Positions 47,497 through 56,398 of a stretch of DNA of 64,000 bases are shown one piece after another. The first letter of the stretch is position 1. Every line of letters begins with the position of its first letter. Under the pieces are notes generated by a model. The model did not search any database. It was not told the DNA's origin and saw only the letters and a program-made list of their open reading frames with translations. Source of the stretch: Goekera deserti (GTDB lineage Bacteria; Actinomycetota; Actinomycetes; Mycobacteriales; Geodermatophilaceae); the NCBI RefSeq assembly GCF_010685995.1, contig NZ_JAAGWK010000010.1:1-64000 (forward strand), in the 5' to 3' direction. The position numbers were made by a program, and so were the translations under genes.

Positions 47497-49874
47497 GCGA
47501 CCGCACGCCCCCGCCGGCCGCCGACTTCCTGGCCCCGGGGGCGCCCGTCGACCTGTCCAACTGCGAGCGGGAGCCGATCCACGTCCCGGGCAGCATCCAG
47601 CCGCGCGGGGTCCTGCTGGCCGTCACCGAGCCCGACCAGGTCGTCGTCCAGGTGTCGGAGAACCTGGCCGACGTGTTCGGCGTGCCCTGGCAGCAGGCCC
47701 TGGGCCGGCCGCTGACCGAGGTGCTGGGCGTGGTGCCTGCCGGTGCGATCGCCCGCTCGGCGAGCGCCTTCGGCGACCTGCGCGAGCGCAACCCGGTCGA
47801 GCTGATCATCGACCGGGACGGCACGCCGCTGCCGGTGGACGCCCTGCTGCACCGGGTGGTGTTCGGCGGCGGCGCGACCGCCAGCAGCGCGTGGGGGTCG
47901 GTGCGCTCGGACGCACCGGCCGGGGACGCCCGGGTGAGCACGCTGGTGGTGGAGCTGGAGCCGGCGTCCGGGCCGCGGCCGTTCTCCTTCCCGAACACCT
48001 ACCAGGCCATCCGCGGCACGGTCGCCCAGCTCGACCGGGCGGCCACCGTGCAGGAGCTGTACGACATCACGGCGCAGGCGGTGCGGGCACTGACCGGCTT
48101 CGACCGGGTCATGGTGTACCGCTACGACGCCGACCACAACGGCGAGGTCGTCGCCGAGGCCAAGGCCGGGCACCTCGACTCCTTCCTCGGCCTGCACTAC
48201 CCGGCCTCGGACATCCCGGCCCAGGCCCGGGCGCTGTACGAGAAGAACTGGATCCGGTTGATCTCCGACGTCGGGTACACCCCCGCGCGGATCCACCCCG
48301 TCGACCACCCGGGCACCGGCCGGCCGCTGGACCTGACCTGGTCGGCGCTGCGCAGCGTCTCGCCCATCCACGTCGAGTACCTGTCCAACATGGGCGTGCA
48401 GGCGTCGATGTCGATCTCGCTGCTGCGCGACGGGAAGCTGTGGGGCCTGATCGCCTGCCACCACCACAGCGGACCGCACGCCCCGCCGTACGCCACCCGC
48501 GCCGCGGCGGAGTTCCTCGGCTCGACGCTGTCGGTGCGGCTGGTCGACCGCGTCTCCGACGACGAGATGCGGCGCGCCCTGCGGGCCCGCTCCACGCTGG
48601 CCTGGCTGACCGCCGCCACGCTGGACGAGGACCGCACGCTCACCGACGCCCTGCTCGGCGAGCCCGACCTGCTGCAGCTGGTGCCCGCGGACTCGGTGGT
48701 GGTCTCGCTGCGCGGTGACCTGGGCAGCGCCGGTGCGTCGCTGTCCGAGCGGCTGATCGCCCGGCTGGCCCGCTGGGCGGCCACCCGGGGCGAGGACGTC
48801 GTGGCCACCGACTGCCTGCGCGACAGCGCCCCCGAGCTGGGCGCCCCGGCCGGGGACGCCAGCGGTGCGCTGGTGGTGCCGCTGCCGGGCGACCAGTTCG
48901 TGCTGTGGGTGCGCGGGGAGACGGTGCGCACCGTCGACTGGGGCGGCGACCCGCACAACAAGGCGATCGCCGAGTCCGACGGCGACCAGGTGCGCATCTC
49001 CCCGCGGAAGTCCTTCGAGCGCTGGCGGGAGACGGTGCGCGGCCGCTCGGAGCCCTGGACACCGGCCGAGCTCGCCGACGTCGCCCAGCTGCGCACGCAC
49101 CTGCTGGAGGCGCTGTACGCCCGCTCGCGCCGGGTGCAGCAGGCCGCCGAGACGCTGCAGCGCAGCATGCTGTCCGAACCGCCGCGGCTGCCCGACCTGG
49201 AGATCGCGGTGCGCTACACGCCGGCCGCGCTCGAGTCGCACATCGGTGGTGACTGGTACGACGTGTTCCCCCAGCCGGACGGCGCCACCGTGTTCGTCAT
49301 CGGCGACGTGGTCGGCCACGACACCGAGGCCGCGGCGTGCATGAGCCAGCTGCGCGGGCTGCTGCGCGGCATCGCGTACGCCACCGACGACGGGCCCGCC
49401 GCGGTGCTCGGCACCCTGGACCGGGCGATCGCCGGGCTGGAGCTGGACGCGATGGCCACCGTCGTCGTCGCCCGGCTGGAGCAGACGCCCGACGAGCGCG
49501 CCCGCGGGGCAGCCCGGCTGCGGTGGGCCAGCGCCGGCCACCTGCCGCCGGCGGTGGTGTCCGCCGACGGCTCCGAGCGGGTGCTGCGCACACCCCGGCC
49601 GGCCCTGCTGCTGGGGGTGGACCCGGCCGCCCGGCGGGAGGACCGCGAGGTCCCGCTGACCGCCGGCGACACGTTCGTGCTCTACACCGACGGCCTGGTC
49701 GAGCGCCGCCGGGAGAGCCTGGACGCCGGGGTCGGCCGGCTGACCGCGGCACTGACCGAGCTGCACGACCGGCCGGTGCAGCAGCTGGCCGACCGGCTGC
49801 TCGACCGGCTGGTGCCCGGGCGCTGCGAGGACGACGTCGCGCTGGTCGCGGTGCGCTTCACCCCCGGCGGCTGA
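47493..49874 (+). CDS. bphP: Bacteriophytochrome with SpoIIE/PP2C phosphatase output
   Basis: 793-residue red/far-red photoreceptor. PAS-like domain (about 15-120) with the biliverdin-binding Cys24 in VDLSNCEREPIH; GAF domain (about 165-350) with the chromophore motif HYPASDIP (Asp239) and conserved His293; PHY domain (about 355-525) with the tongue motif PRKSF (504-508). A coiled linker (AQLRTHLLEALYARSRRVQQ) leads to a PP2C/SpoIIE serine phosphatase (about 570-790) with metal-binding Asp in GGDWYDV and GDVVGHD and a late EDDVALVAV. No histidine kinase domain. Likely a light-controlled phosphatase acting on an anti-anti-sigma factor. ATG overlaps the heme oxygenase stop. Confidence 0.95.
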   Translation: MSDRTPPPAADFLAPGAPVDLSNCEREPIHVPGSIQPRGVLLAVTEPDQVVVQVSENLADVFGVPWQQALGRPLTEVLGVVPAGAIARSASAFGDLRERNPVELIIDRDGTPLPVDALLHRVVFGGGATASSAWGSVRSDAPAGDARVSTLVVELEPASGPRPFSFPNTYQAIRGTVAQLDRAATVQELYDITAQAVRALTGFDRVMVYRYDADHNGEVVAEAKAGHLDSFLGLHYPASDIPAQARALYEKNWIRLISDVGYTPARIHPVDHPGTGRPLDLTWSALRSVSPIHVEYLSNMGVQASMSISLLRDGKLWGLIACHHHSGPHAPPYATRAAAEFLGSTLSVRLVDRVSDDEMRRALRARSTLAWLTAATLDEDRTLTDALLGEPDLLQLVPADSVVVSLRGDLGSAGASLSERLIARLARWAATRGEDVVATDCLRDSAPELGAPAGDASGALVVPLPGDQFVLWVRGETVRTVDWGGDPHNKAIAESDGDQVRISPRKSFERWRETVRGRSEPWTPAELADVAQLRTHLLEALYARSRRVQQAAETLQRSMLSEPPRLPDLEIAVRYTPAALESHIGGDWYDVFPQPDGATVFVIGDVVGHDTEAAACMSQLRGLLRGIAYATDDGPAAVLGTLDRAIAGLELDAMATVVVARLEQTPDERARGAARLRWASAGHLPPAVVSADGSERVLRTPRPALLLGVDPAARREDREVPLTAGDTFVLYTDGLVERRRESLDAGVGRLTAALTELHDRPVQQLADRLLDRLVPGRCEDDVALVAVRFTPGG

Positions 49875-49904
49875 CCCGCCCGGCCGGCACCCCGACCGAC
49901 CCGG

Positions 49905-50993
49905 TCAGGCCGCGGGCGCCCGCTGCAGGGTGGCGAGCAGCTCCCGGACCGCGGCGCGCCCGGCCCGGTTGGCTCCGACGGTGCTGGCCGACGGCCCGTA
50001 CCCGACCAGGTGCAGCCGGGGTTCGGCGACGACCCGGGTGCCGTCCATGACGATCCCGCCGCCGGGGGTGCGCAGGTGCAGCGGGGCCAGGTGGTCCAGC
50101 GCCGCCCGGAAGCCGGTGGCCCAGAGCAGCACGTCGGCGCGCAGGTCGCGGGCCGGGCTCGTGGCGGTGGCGTCCCAGTGCACGCCGTCCGGGGTGATCC
50201 GGTCGAACACCGGAAGCCGGGTGTAGACCCCGCGGGCGGTCGCCGCCGCCAGCATCGGCGACCGCGCCAGCCCGGTGACCCGCACGACGCTGACCGGTGG
50301 CAGGCCGGCCCGCACCCGCTCGTCGACCATGGCCACCGCCGCCCGGCCGGCGTCGGCGTCGAAGTCGTCGGTGCGCCAGACGGGCTCGCGGCGGGTCACC
50401 CAGGTGGTGGTGGCGACCTCGCTGATCTCGGCCAGGTGCTGCACCGCCGAGATGCCGCCGCCGACGACCACCACGTGCTGCCCGGCGAACTCCTCCGGCC
50501 CCCGGTAGCCGGCGGTGTGCAGCTGCCGGCCCCGGAAGTCGGCCCGGCCCGGGTAGGACGGAACGAACGGCCGGGTCCAGGTGCCGGTGGCGTTGACCAG
50601 CCCGCGCGCGGTCCACCAGCCCTCGGAGGTGTCCAGCCGGAACCCGTGGTCGTCGGCCCGGACCGCGCGCACCTGCACCGGCCGGCGCACCGGCAGCTCG
50701 AAGACCTGCTCGTAGTCGGCGAAGTACGCGCTCATCAGCTCCGACGCCGGGGTGTCCGGCGGGGCGGCGGGCTGCGGCATCCCGGGCAGGTCGTGGATCC
50801 GGTTCACCCGGTCCAGCCGGAGCGACGGCCACCGGTGCGCCCACGCGCCACCCGGGCCGTCCCCGGCGTCCAGCAGCACGAAGCCGCCGGGCCTGCCCCC
50901 CGGCCTCGCCCCGTCCAGCCCGGCACGGCGCAGGGCGTGCCCGGCCGACAGGCCGGCCTGCCCGGCCCCGATGACCACCACGTCCGCGTCCAC
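49905..50993 (-). CDS. FAD/NAD(P)-dependent monooxygenase-like flavoprotein (CzcO/FMO type)
   Basis: 362 residues. FAD motif VVVIGAGQAGLSAGHALRRA at the start, GPGGAWAHRWPSLRL, a second nucleotide motif VVVVGGGISAVQHLAEIS, and WATGFRAALDHL near the end, all typical of flavin monooxygenase-like CzcO proteins. Substrate unknown. The GTG at 50991-50993 puts the Rossmann strand at the N-terminus; GTG 51101 would add a 36-residue Pro/Arg-rich tail. Sits between the phytochrome (convergent) and the MEDS-HATPase gene (divergent). Confidence 0.85.
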   Translation of the reverse strand: MDADVVVIGAGQAGLSAGHALRRAGLDGARPGGRPGGFVLLDAGDGPGGAWAHRWPSLRLDRVNRIHDLPGMPQPAAPPDTPASELMSAYFADYEQVFELPVRRPVQVRAVRADDHGFRLDTSEGWWTARGLVNATGTWTRPFVPSYPGRADFRGRQLHTAGYRGPEEFAGQHVVVVGGGISAVQHLAEISEVATTTWVTRREPVWRTDDFDADAGRAAVAMVDERVRAGLPPVSVVRVTGLARSPMLAAATARGVYTRLPVFDRITPDGVHWDATATSPARDLRADVLLWATGFRAALDHLAPLHLRTPGGGIVMDGTRVVAEPRLHLVGYGPSASTVGANRAGRAAVRELLATLQRAPAA

Positions 50994-51149
50994 GGCCGGG
51001 TGAACACCGTGGTCGGCGCCCGCATGCCGCGGCCCCGCGGGTGCCCTGCGGCCCGGGTCCGGGGAGACAGCGGGCCGCACGGGGGTTGCATCGACGCTCA
51101 CCGGGCACCCACTCACCGTCGGAGAAGGTCGACACGACAGGTGGGAACG

Positions 51150-52100
51150 ATGGTCAGGACGGCTGTGGGCGCGACGAGGTACCGGCACGAGGGCCACTTC
51201 CGTGGCGCACACGAGAGCACGGTCACCCTCGTCTGCGGTGTCGTCACCGACGCTCTCGCCCACGGGAGGCACGTCGTGCTCTGCTGCGACGAGGCCATCA
51301 GCTCCGACGTGCTGGCCGCGCTCGGCAGCCCCCCGGAGGTGGTCTGCGCGCCGGCGCACCAGCTCGACGGGCGAACCCCGGTGGCGCTCGCTGCCCACCA
51401 GGACCTGATCAGTCGCGAGCTCCCCGACCAGGGCGAGTTGCTGCTGGTCACCGACGCCAGTGGCACCTCGACCGGCTGGGACTGCTGGATGCACACCGAG
51501 GCGCTGCTGAACCACACACTGGCCGAGCAGCCCGTGCAGCACCTGTGCCTGATCGACCTGTCGTCGGCGCCCGAAGAGGTGCAGGCGGTGGCGCACCAGA
51601 CGCACCCGCTGATCCGGGACGCCGACGGCGTGCACGACAACGACGCCTACCTGCCCCCCGACGAGGTGCTCCGCGCCGTGGCCCGCACGCCCGAACCGGA
51701 CCCACTGGAGCAGACCGAACCCGCGCTCACCGCGCTGGACATCGAGGACCCCCGTGTGCTGCGCCGCCGCCTCGGCGCCGTGCTCCGGGACAGCGCGCTG
51801 AGCGAGGACGCCGCCCAGGACTTCGTGCTGGCCATCGACGAGGTCACCGCGAACGCCGCCGAGCACGGTGTGCCCCCGGTCGACGTCCGGCTGTGGGCGT
51901 CGCCGGAGAAGCTGATCTGTGCGGTCACCGACCGGGGGGCCTGCTTCGACGACCCGCTGGCCGGGTACGGGCCGGCACACCGCGGCGACCCCTCCCTGGG
52001 GGGCATGGGCCTGTGGCTGGCCCGCCGCTCGGTGGACCAGCTGACCGCCGCGCCCACCAGCGAGGGCGGCTGCACGGTGCGGCTGGTCGTCTCCGCCTGA
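51150..52100 (+). CDS. MEDS domain-HATPase protein, RsbA/RsbW-like anti-sigma regulator
   Basis: 316 residues. The N-terminal MEDS (methanogen/methylotroph DcmR sensory) domain reads RHEGHFRGAHESTVTLVCGVVTDALAHGRHV; the C-terminal third is a GHKL ATPase with the N-box AIDEVTANAAEHG, VTDRGACFDDP and GGMGLWLARRSVDQLT. This is the layout of RsbA-type sensor/anti-sigma factors that take part in partner switching. ATG at 51150 with AGGTGG ahead; GTG 51141 is an alternative. No sigma or STAS gene lies beside it. Proximity to the PP2C phytochrome makes a functional link attractive but unproven. Confidence 0.88.
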   Translation: MVRTAVGATRYRHEGHFRGAHESTVTLVCGVVTDALAHGRHVVLCCDEAISSDVLAALGSPPEVVCAPAHQLDGRTPVALAAHQDLISRELPDQGELLLVTDASGTSTGWDCWMHTEALLNHTLAEQPVQHLCLIDLSSAPEEVQAVAHQTHPLIRDADGVHDNDAYLPPDEVLRAVARTPEPDPLEQTEPALTALDIEDPRVLRRRLGAVLRDSALSEDAAQDFVLAIDEVTANAAEHGVPPVDVRLWASPEKLICAVTDRGACFDDPLAGYGPAHRGDPSLGGMGLWLARRSVDQLTAAPTSEGGCTVRLVVSA

Positions 52101-52109
52101 CCCCGGCCG

Positions 52110-52673
52110 TCAGCTGCCGGGCAGGACCTCGGAGCCCTGTGGCCCGGGCACCAGGCCGGCCGTCTCGATGAGGCGGGCCTGCTCGCGGCACCACGGGGAC
52201 CACTCGTCGGGTGCGCCGGTCTCCTGCCGGGCCCGGAAGTCGGACCAGCCCAGCAGCTCCCAGTCGTCGACCTCGCTGGGCTCGGGTACCGGGCGCCCGA
52301 CCAGCCGGCCCAGGTAGACCGGGCAGATCTCGTTCTCCACGACGCCGCGGAACTCCGCGCGGTACCGGTAGCCCGGCACAGCCGGGCGCAGGTCGGCGAC
52401 CTGGACGCCGAGCTCCTGCCGGGCGCGCCGCGCGATCGCGTCGTCGTCGGCCTCGCCCGGGCCGGGGTGGCCGCAGACGGTGTTGGTCCACATGCCGGGG
52501 AACGTCTGCTTCGTGATGGCCCGCCGGGTGACCAGCAGCCGGTCGTCGTCGTCGAACAGGTAGGCCGAGAACGCCCGGTGCAGCGGGGTCTCCCCGTGGT
52601 GCACCAGCGGCTTGGGCATGGCACCGATCGCTCGTCCGTCGTCGTCCACCAGCACGATCAGCTCCTCCGCCAC
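52110..52673 (-). CDS. idi: Isopentenyl-diphosphate delta-isomerase (type I)
   Basis: 187-residue Nudix-fold isomerase that interconverts IPP and DMAPP for isoprenoid synthesis. Active-site Cys67 in TNTVCGHPGPGE, Glu115 in VENEICPVYLG, metal-binding His25/His26 region (VHHGETPLHRAFS). GTG at 52671-52673. No other isoprenoid or carotenoid gene is in the window. Convergent with the MEDS gene, 9 bases away. Confidence 0.95.
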   Translation of the reverse strand: MAEELIVLVDDDGRAIGAMPKPLVHHGETPLHRAFSAYLFDDDDRLLVTRRAITKQTFPGMWTNTVCGHPGPGEADDDAIARRARQELGVQVADLRPAVPGYRYRAEFRGVVENEICPVYLGRLVGRPVPEPSEVDDWELLGWSDFRARQETGAPDEWSPWCREQARLIETAGLVPGPQGSEVLPGS

Positions 52674-52851
52674 GCCCCCATGATCTCCCAGCCCGCCGAC
52701 CGCTGCGCCCGGGGCTCGGCACCGCCCCCCGCCCCCCGGTGCTGCCGCCTCCGCGCCCCGGGGCGACGATCATGGAGCTGCGTGAGGGACACGCCGGCGC
52801 GTCGCTCACGCAGGTCCGTGATCGACGGCGACCAGGGGGAGGTCGGATGCG

Positions 52852-54135
52852 GTGAGCGCCGGCACCGGGACGGTCAGCGGGCACCGGGACTTCCGGAGGT
52901 TGTGGAGCGGGCTCGCGGTCAGCCAGCTCGGGTCGGCCGTCGGCATGGTGGCGCTGCCGGTGGTCGCCGTCGTCGTGGTCGGGGCGAGCGCGGTGCAGGT
53001 GGCGCTGCTGACCGCGGCCGCTGCCGCGACGACGGCGCTGCTCGCCTTCCCCACCGGCGCCGCCGTGGAGCACCGCCGCAAGCGCCCGGTCATGGTGGCC
53101 GCGGACGTCGTCCGCCTGCTGGCGCTGGTCAGCATCCCGGTCGCGGCGGTGGTCGGCAGCGTGACCGTCACCCACCTCGTGGTGGTGGCGGTGCTGAACG
53201 CGGCCGGTCAGCTGGCGTTCCAGGCCGCGGCGCAGGCACACCTGCGGTCGCTGGTCGGCCCGGCGCGGCTGGTGGACGCGAACGGCCGGCTGGAGTCCAC
53301 GGTCTGGCTGTCGCTCACCGCCGGCCCCTCGGCGGGCGGCGTGCTCGTCGGGTTGCTCGGCGCGGTGGGCACGCTGCTGGTGGACGCGGCGTCGTTCCTG
53401 GTCAGCGCGCTCGCCGTCCGGCGCATCCGGGAACCGGAACCCACACCCCCACCCCGGACGACGACGACGAGCCGCCGCACCGAACTGACCGCGGGGCTGG
53501 CCTTCGTGTGGGCGGACCCCGTGCTGCGGCGCATGCTGCTGAGCTGGGTGCTCTTCGCCGGCGCGGTCGGGATGGGCTCGGCGGTGACGGTGGTCTTCCT
53601 GCTGCGCGACCTCGGGTTCACCGCCTGGCAGTTCGGGCTGCTGATGGGCCTGCCGTCGCTCGGCGGCTTCACCGGGGCGCGGCTGGGTCGCCGGCTGGTC
53701 GCCCGGCTGGGAGCGGTGCGTGCCCTGTGGTGGTCCAGCCAGCTGCGGGCGCCCGGCCAGCTGCTGGTGTGCCTCGCCGTCCCGGGACCGGTCGGGCTGG
53801 TGCTCTGCGGCACGGGGATCGCGGTCACCCTGTTCGGCTCCGCGCTGGCCAACACCACGATGAGCAGCTACCGCCAGCTGCACACGCCCGAGCACCTGAT
53901 GGCCCGCGTCGGCACGCTGTGGTCCTTCGCCCGCACGGTCGCCCAGCCGGTGGCGGTGCTGGCCGGCGGGCTGCTGGTCGCCGTCAGCTCGGCACGCGTC
54001 GTCCTGGTGGTGGTGACGGTGCTGATGCTCCTCGCCTCCCTGCTGCTGCCCCGCACCGAGAACCCGACGTCAGCCGGACCGTCCACGGTCGCCCCCCGGG
54101 CGGAGCCGCACGCCCCGGGGAGCACCGACCGGTGA
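52852..54135 (+). CDS. MFS transporter (enterobactin-exporter/MefA-like)
   Basis: 427 residues with about 12 hydrophobic segments. N-terminal HRDFRRLWSGLAVSQLGSAVG is the hallmark of the MFS_3/EntS-MefA group of drug and siderophore exporters; FPTGAAVEHRRKRPVMVAAD is motif A. Substrate unknown; an export role for the siderophore made at 1-6 kb is conceivable but the distance gives no support. GTG start at 52852. Coupled by GTGA overlap to the DUF6228 gene. Confidence 0.87.
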   Translation: MSAGTGTVSGHRDFRRLWSGLAVSQLGSAVGMVALPVVAVVVVGASAVQVALLTAAAAATTALLAFPTGAAVEHRRKRPVMVAADVVRLLALVSIPVAAVVGSVTVTHLVVVAVLNAAGQLAFQAAAQAHLRSLVGPARLVDANGRLESTVWLSLTAGPSAGGVLVGLLGAVGTLLVDAASFLVSALAVRRIREPEPTPPPRTTTTSRRTELTAGLAFVWADPVLRRMLLSWVLFAGAVGMGSAVTVVFLLRDLGFTAWQFGLLMGLPSLGGFTGARLGRRLVARLGAVRALWWSSQLRAPGQLLVCLAVPGPVGLVLCGTGIAVTLFGSALANTTMSSYRQLHTPEHLMARVGTLWSFARTVAQPVAVLAGGLLVAVSSARVVLVVVTVLMLLASLLLPRTENPTSAGPSTVAPRAEPHAPGSTDR

Positions 54136-54560
54136 GCGGCACGCCGCTCGGGCCGGCCGTGCTCGCCTCACGCACCGGGGTGCGCCTGGAGGTCTCCGCG
54201 GCCCGCCACCCCCACGAGCAGCTCCCCTGCTGGCGCGTCCGGCTCACCGGGGCGGGGCTCGACGCCGTCCTCGACTGCCCCGAATCGCCCTGGCAAGCGC
54301 AGTCGCTGGCGGAGTTCTTCGCCTCGCTCGACCACGACTGGCGTGGCTGGACCGGCGCGAGGTCCTGGACGTCGGACGACGGGGAGCTCCAGGTGACCGC
54401 CCGCCACGACAAGCCGAACACCGTGCTCCTCGACGTGCTCCTCGCCGGCGGCGCGCCACCCCGGTGGAGCTGTGCCGCCGAGCTCGAGGTCGACCCGGGC
54501 GTCTTCCGATCCGTCGCCGCATCGCTGGTCGCACTCGGGACGTCGTCCCCCGGTCCCTGA
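54132..54560 (+). CDS. DUF6228 family protein
   Basis: 142 residues. The pattern RTGVRLEVSAA, SLAEFFASLDHDWRGWTGARSW and DGELQVTARHD matches what I recall of the DUF6228 family, small beta-rich cytosolic proteins of unknown role. GTG at 54132 overlaps the MFS stop by 4 bases. A 118-base gap to the next gene shows no feature I recognise. Confidence 0.7.
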   Translation: MSGTPLGPAVLASRTGVRLEVSAARHPHEQLPCWRVRLTGAGLDAVLDCPESPWQAQSLAEFFASLDHDWRGWTGARSWTSDDGELQVTARHDKPNTVLLDVLLAGGAPPRWSCAAELEVDPGVFRSVAASLVALGTSSPGP

Positions 54561-54678
54561 CCGGCGGGCGTCGCGGGCTGCAGTCCCAGCTCTCCGCTCA
54601 CCAGGCGTCGGTGGTCGGCCGGCTGGCACGGCCGCGCACGACCTGGGGACCGCACGCACTGGCCTGGGCGCGGGCCGG

Positions 54679-56184
54679 TCAGCTGCGCAGACCCTCCCAG
54701 ACACGCCGGGTGTCGCCGTGCGGGTCGGGCACGACCGCCGACGGGGTGCCGAACACCTGCACCGGGCGGGTGTCCAGGTCGTAGACGGGCCACCCCGGGT
54801 CACCGGTGGTGACGAAGTCGACCCAGGCCCGGTGCACGACGTCGGCCAGCTGCTGGGGAGGTGCGTCACCGGCCAGCGGCGCACCGCCCTCGGCACCGAG
54901 CGTGTCGAAGGCGAAACCGATCTCCAGCGCGTGGCAGGCACCGATCTGCCCGCCGAACTGCGGCGACGGCCAGGCGAACTCGTAGACGTGCGTGCGCCCG
55001 GCAGCCTGGGCGCGGGCCTCGGCGACCCGCAGCGACGGGATGCGGAACATCCAGTCGGTGCCCACCGCGATCAGCAGCTGACCCGGGGACGCCGACGGCT
55101 GGGCGTCCCGGTACACCTGCAGCGCCTCGGGCGCGACGCCGTAGCCACCGCTCAGCATGCCCAGCAGGCCCTCGTCGACCAGGTCGACCAGGCCCGGCGG
55201 CACGATGAACAGCGCCATCTCGTCGGTGTTGGTGCCGATCAGCAGGTCGACGTCGGTGGCCGCCCCCTGCTGCAGGCCGTGCACCGGCAGCCCGGGCAGC
55301 ACGTCGCCGTCCACGGTCGGCTCGAAGGCCATGGTGTTCAGCGTCAGCTCCGCCCACCGGGCGGGGTCCGGCTGGGACTGGATCTGCCGGGCCAGGGCAG
55401 CCTGCGCCGCGACCAGCTCCGCCGTCGGCACACCGGCCAGGCCGGCGCGGGTGCGCGGCACGCCCAGCTGCTCGGCGAGCGCATCGGCCACGGCGGTCGC
55501 CGTGCCCGGGGTCAGCGCGATGTGCCCGGACCCGCTCTGCGCCACGGCCCGGGAGAACAGCCCGGCGGCCCGCGGCATGCTCATCAGCGAGAGCACGCTC
55601 ATCCCACCGGCCGACTCACCGGCAACGGTCACCTGCGCCGGGTCACCGCCGAACGCGGCGATGTTGTCCCGCACCCACTCCAGTGCCGCCACCTGGTCGA
55701 GCAGGCCGCGGTTCTCCGGTCCGCCGTCCCCGAAGTAGAGGAACCCGTCGACGCCGAGCCGGTAGTTGATCGTCACCGTGACCACGCCGTCGCGGGCGAA
55801 CGCCGTCCCGTCGTACTGCGGTACCGCGCCCGAGCCGTTGGCGAAGGCGCCGCCGTGCACCCACACCAGCACCGGGAGACCGGCCGCCCCGGGGTCCGGC
55901 GTCCAGACGTTGAGGTTCAGCACCTCCTCACCGGGCACCACCGGCTCCGGCAGCAGGGCCGCGATCGGGGCCGGGTACGGCGGCTTGAGCGCGGTGGGCC
56001 CGAACTCCACGCAGTCCCGCAGGCCCTCCCACGGCTCGACCGGCTCCGGTGCGGCGAACCGCCGGTCGCCGAACGGCGGTGCCGCGTAGGGGATGCCCAG
56101 GAACACCGTCGCCGGCCCACGGACGACACCGCGCACCCTGCCTGCTGTGGTCCGCACCTCGGTCTGCACGGTTGCATCGTGCAC
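54679..56184 (-). CDS. Type B carboxylesterase
   Basis: 501-residue alpha/beta hydrolase of the carboxylesterase/para-nitrobenzyl esterase family. Oxyanion motif [12 protein letters not shown], nucleophile Ser191 in [27 protein letters not shown] at the N-terminus, [12 protein letters not shown] around the acid, and catalytic His in [12 protein letters not shown]. No signal peptide, so cytosolic. GTG at 56182-56184 (GTG 56169 also possible). Substrate unknown. The 214 bases upstream, shared with the chemoreceptor promoter, show no recognised site. Confidence 0.92.
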   Translation of the reverse strand: MHDATVQTEVRTTAGRVRGVVRGPATVFLGIPYAAPPFGDRRFAAPEPVEPWEGLRDCVEFGPTALKPPYPAPIAALLPEPVVPGEEVLNLNVWTPDPGAAGLPVLVWVHGGAFANGSGAVPQYDGTAFARDGVVTVTINYRLGVDGFLYFGDGGPENRGLLDQVAALEWVRDNIAAFGGDPAQVTVAGESAGGMSVLSLMSMPRAAGLFSRAVAQSGSGHIALTPGTATAVADALAEQLGVPRTRAGLAGVPTAELVAAQAALARQIQSQPDPARWAELTLNTMAFEPTVDGDVLPGLPVHGLQQGAATDVDLLIGTNTDEMALFIVPPGLVDLVDEGLLGMLSGGYGVAPEALQVYRDAQPSASPGQLLIAVGTDWMFRIPSLRVAEARAQAAGRTHVYEFAWPSPQFGGQIGACHALEIGFAFDTLGAEGGAPLAGDAPPQQLADVVHRAWVDFVTTGDPGWPVYDLDTRPVQVFGTPSAVVPDPHGDTRRVWEGLRS

Positions 56185-56398
56185 CGCGCCCAGCGGACGC
56201 CGTCCCCGGGGGGCCGCGAACCACGGACAACCGGGACGACGTCCGTGGCATACCAGGCATCCCGATCGCGCACAACACCATGCCACCCGCGAGTCCGTCG
56301 CCAGGTTCGTGTGCTCCTGCCGACAGCCGATGGAGAGGGCAAGCGGCCCGGAGCCGTACCCCGACCCGGCCCCCCGGGCACGAACCACGGAGCACCTC

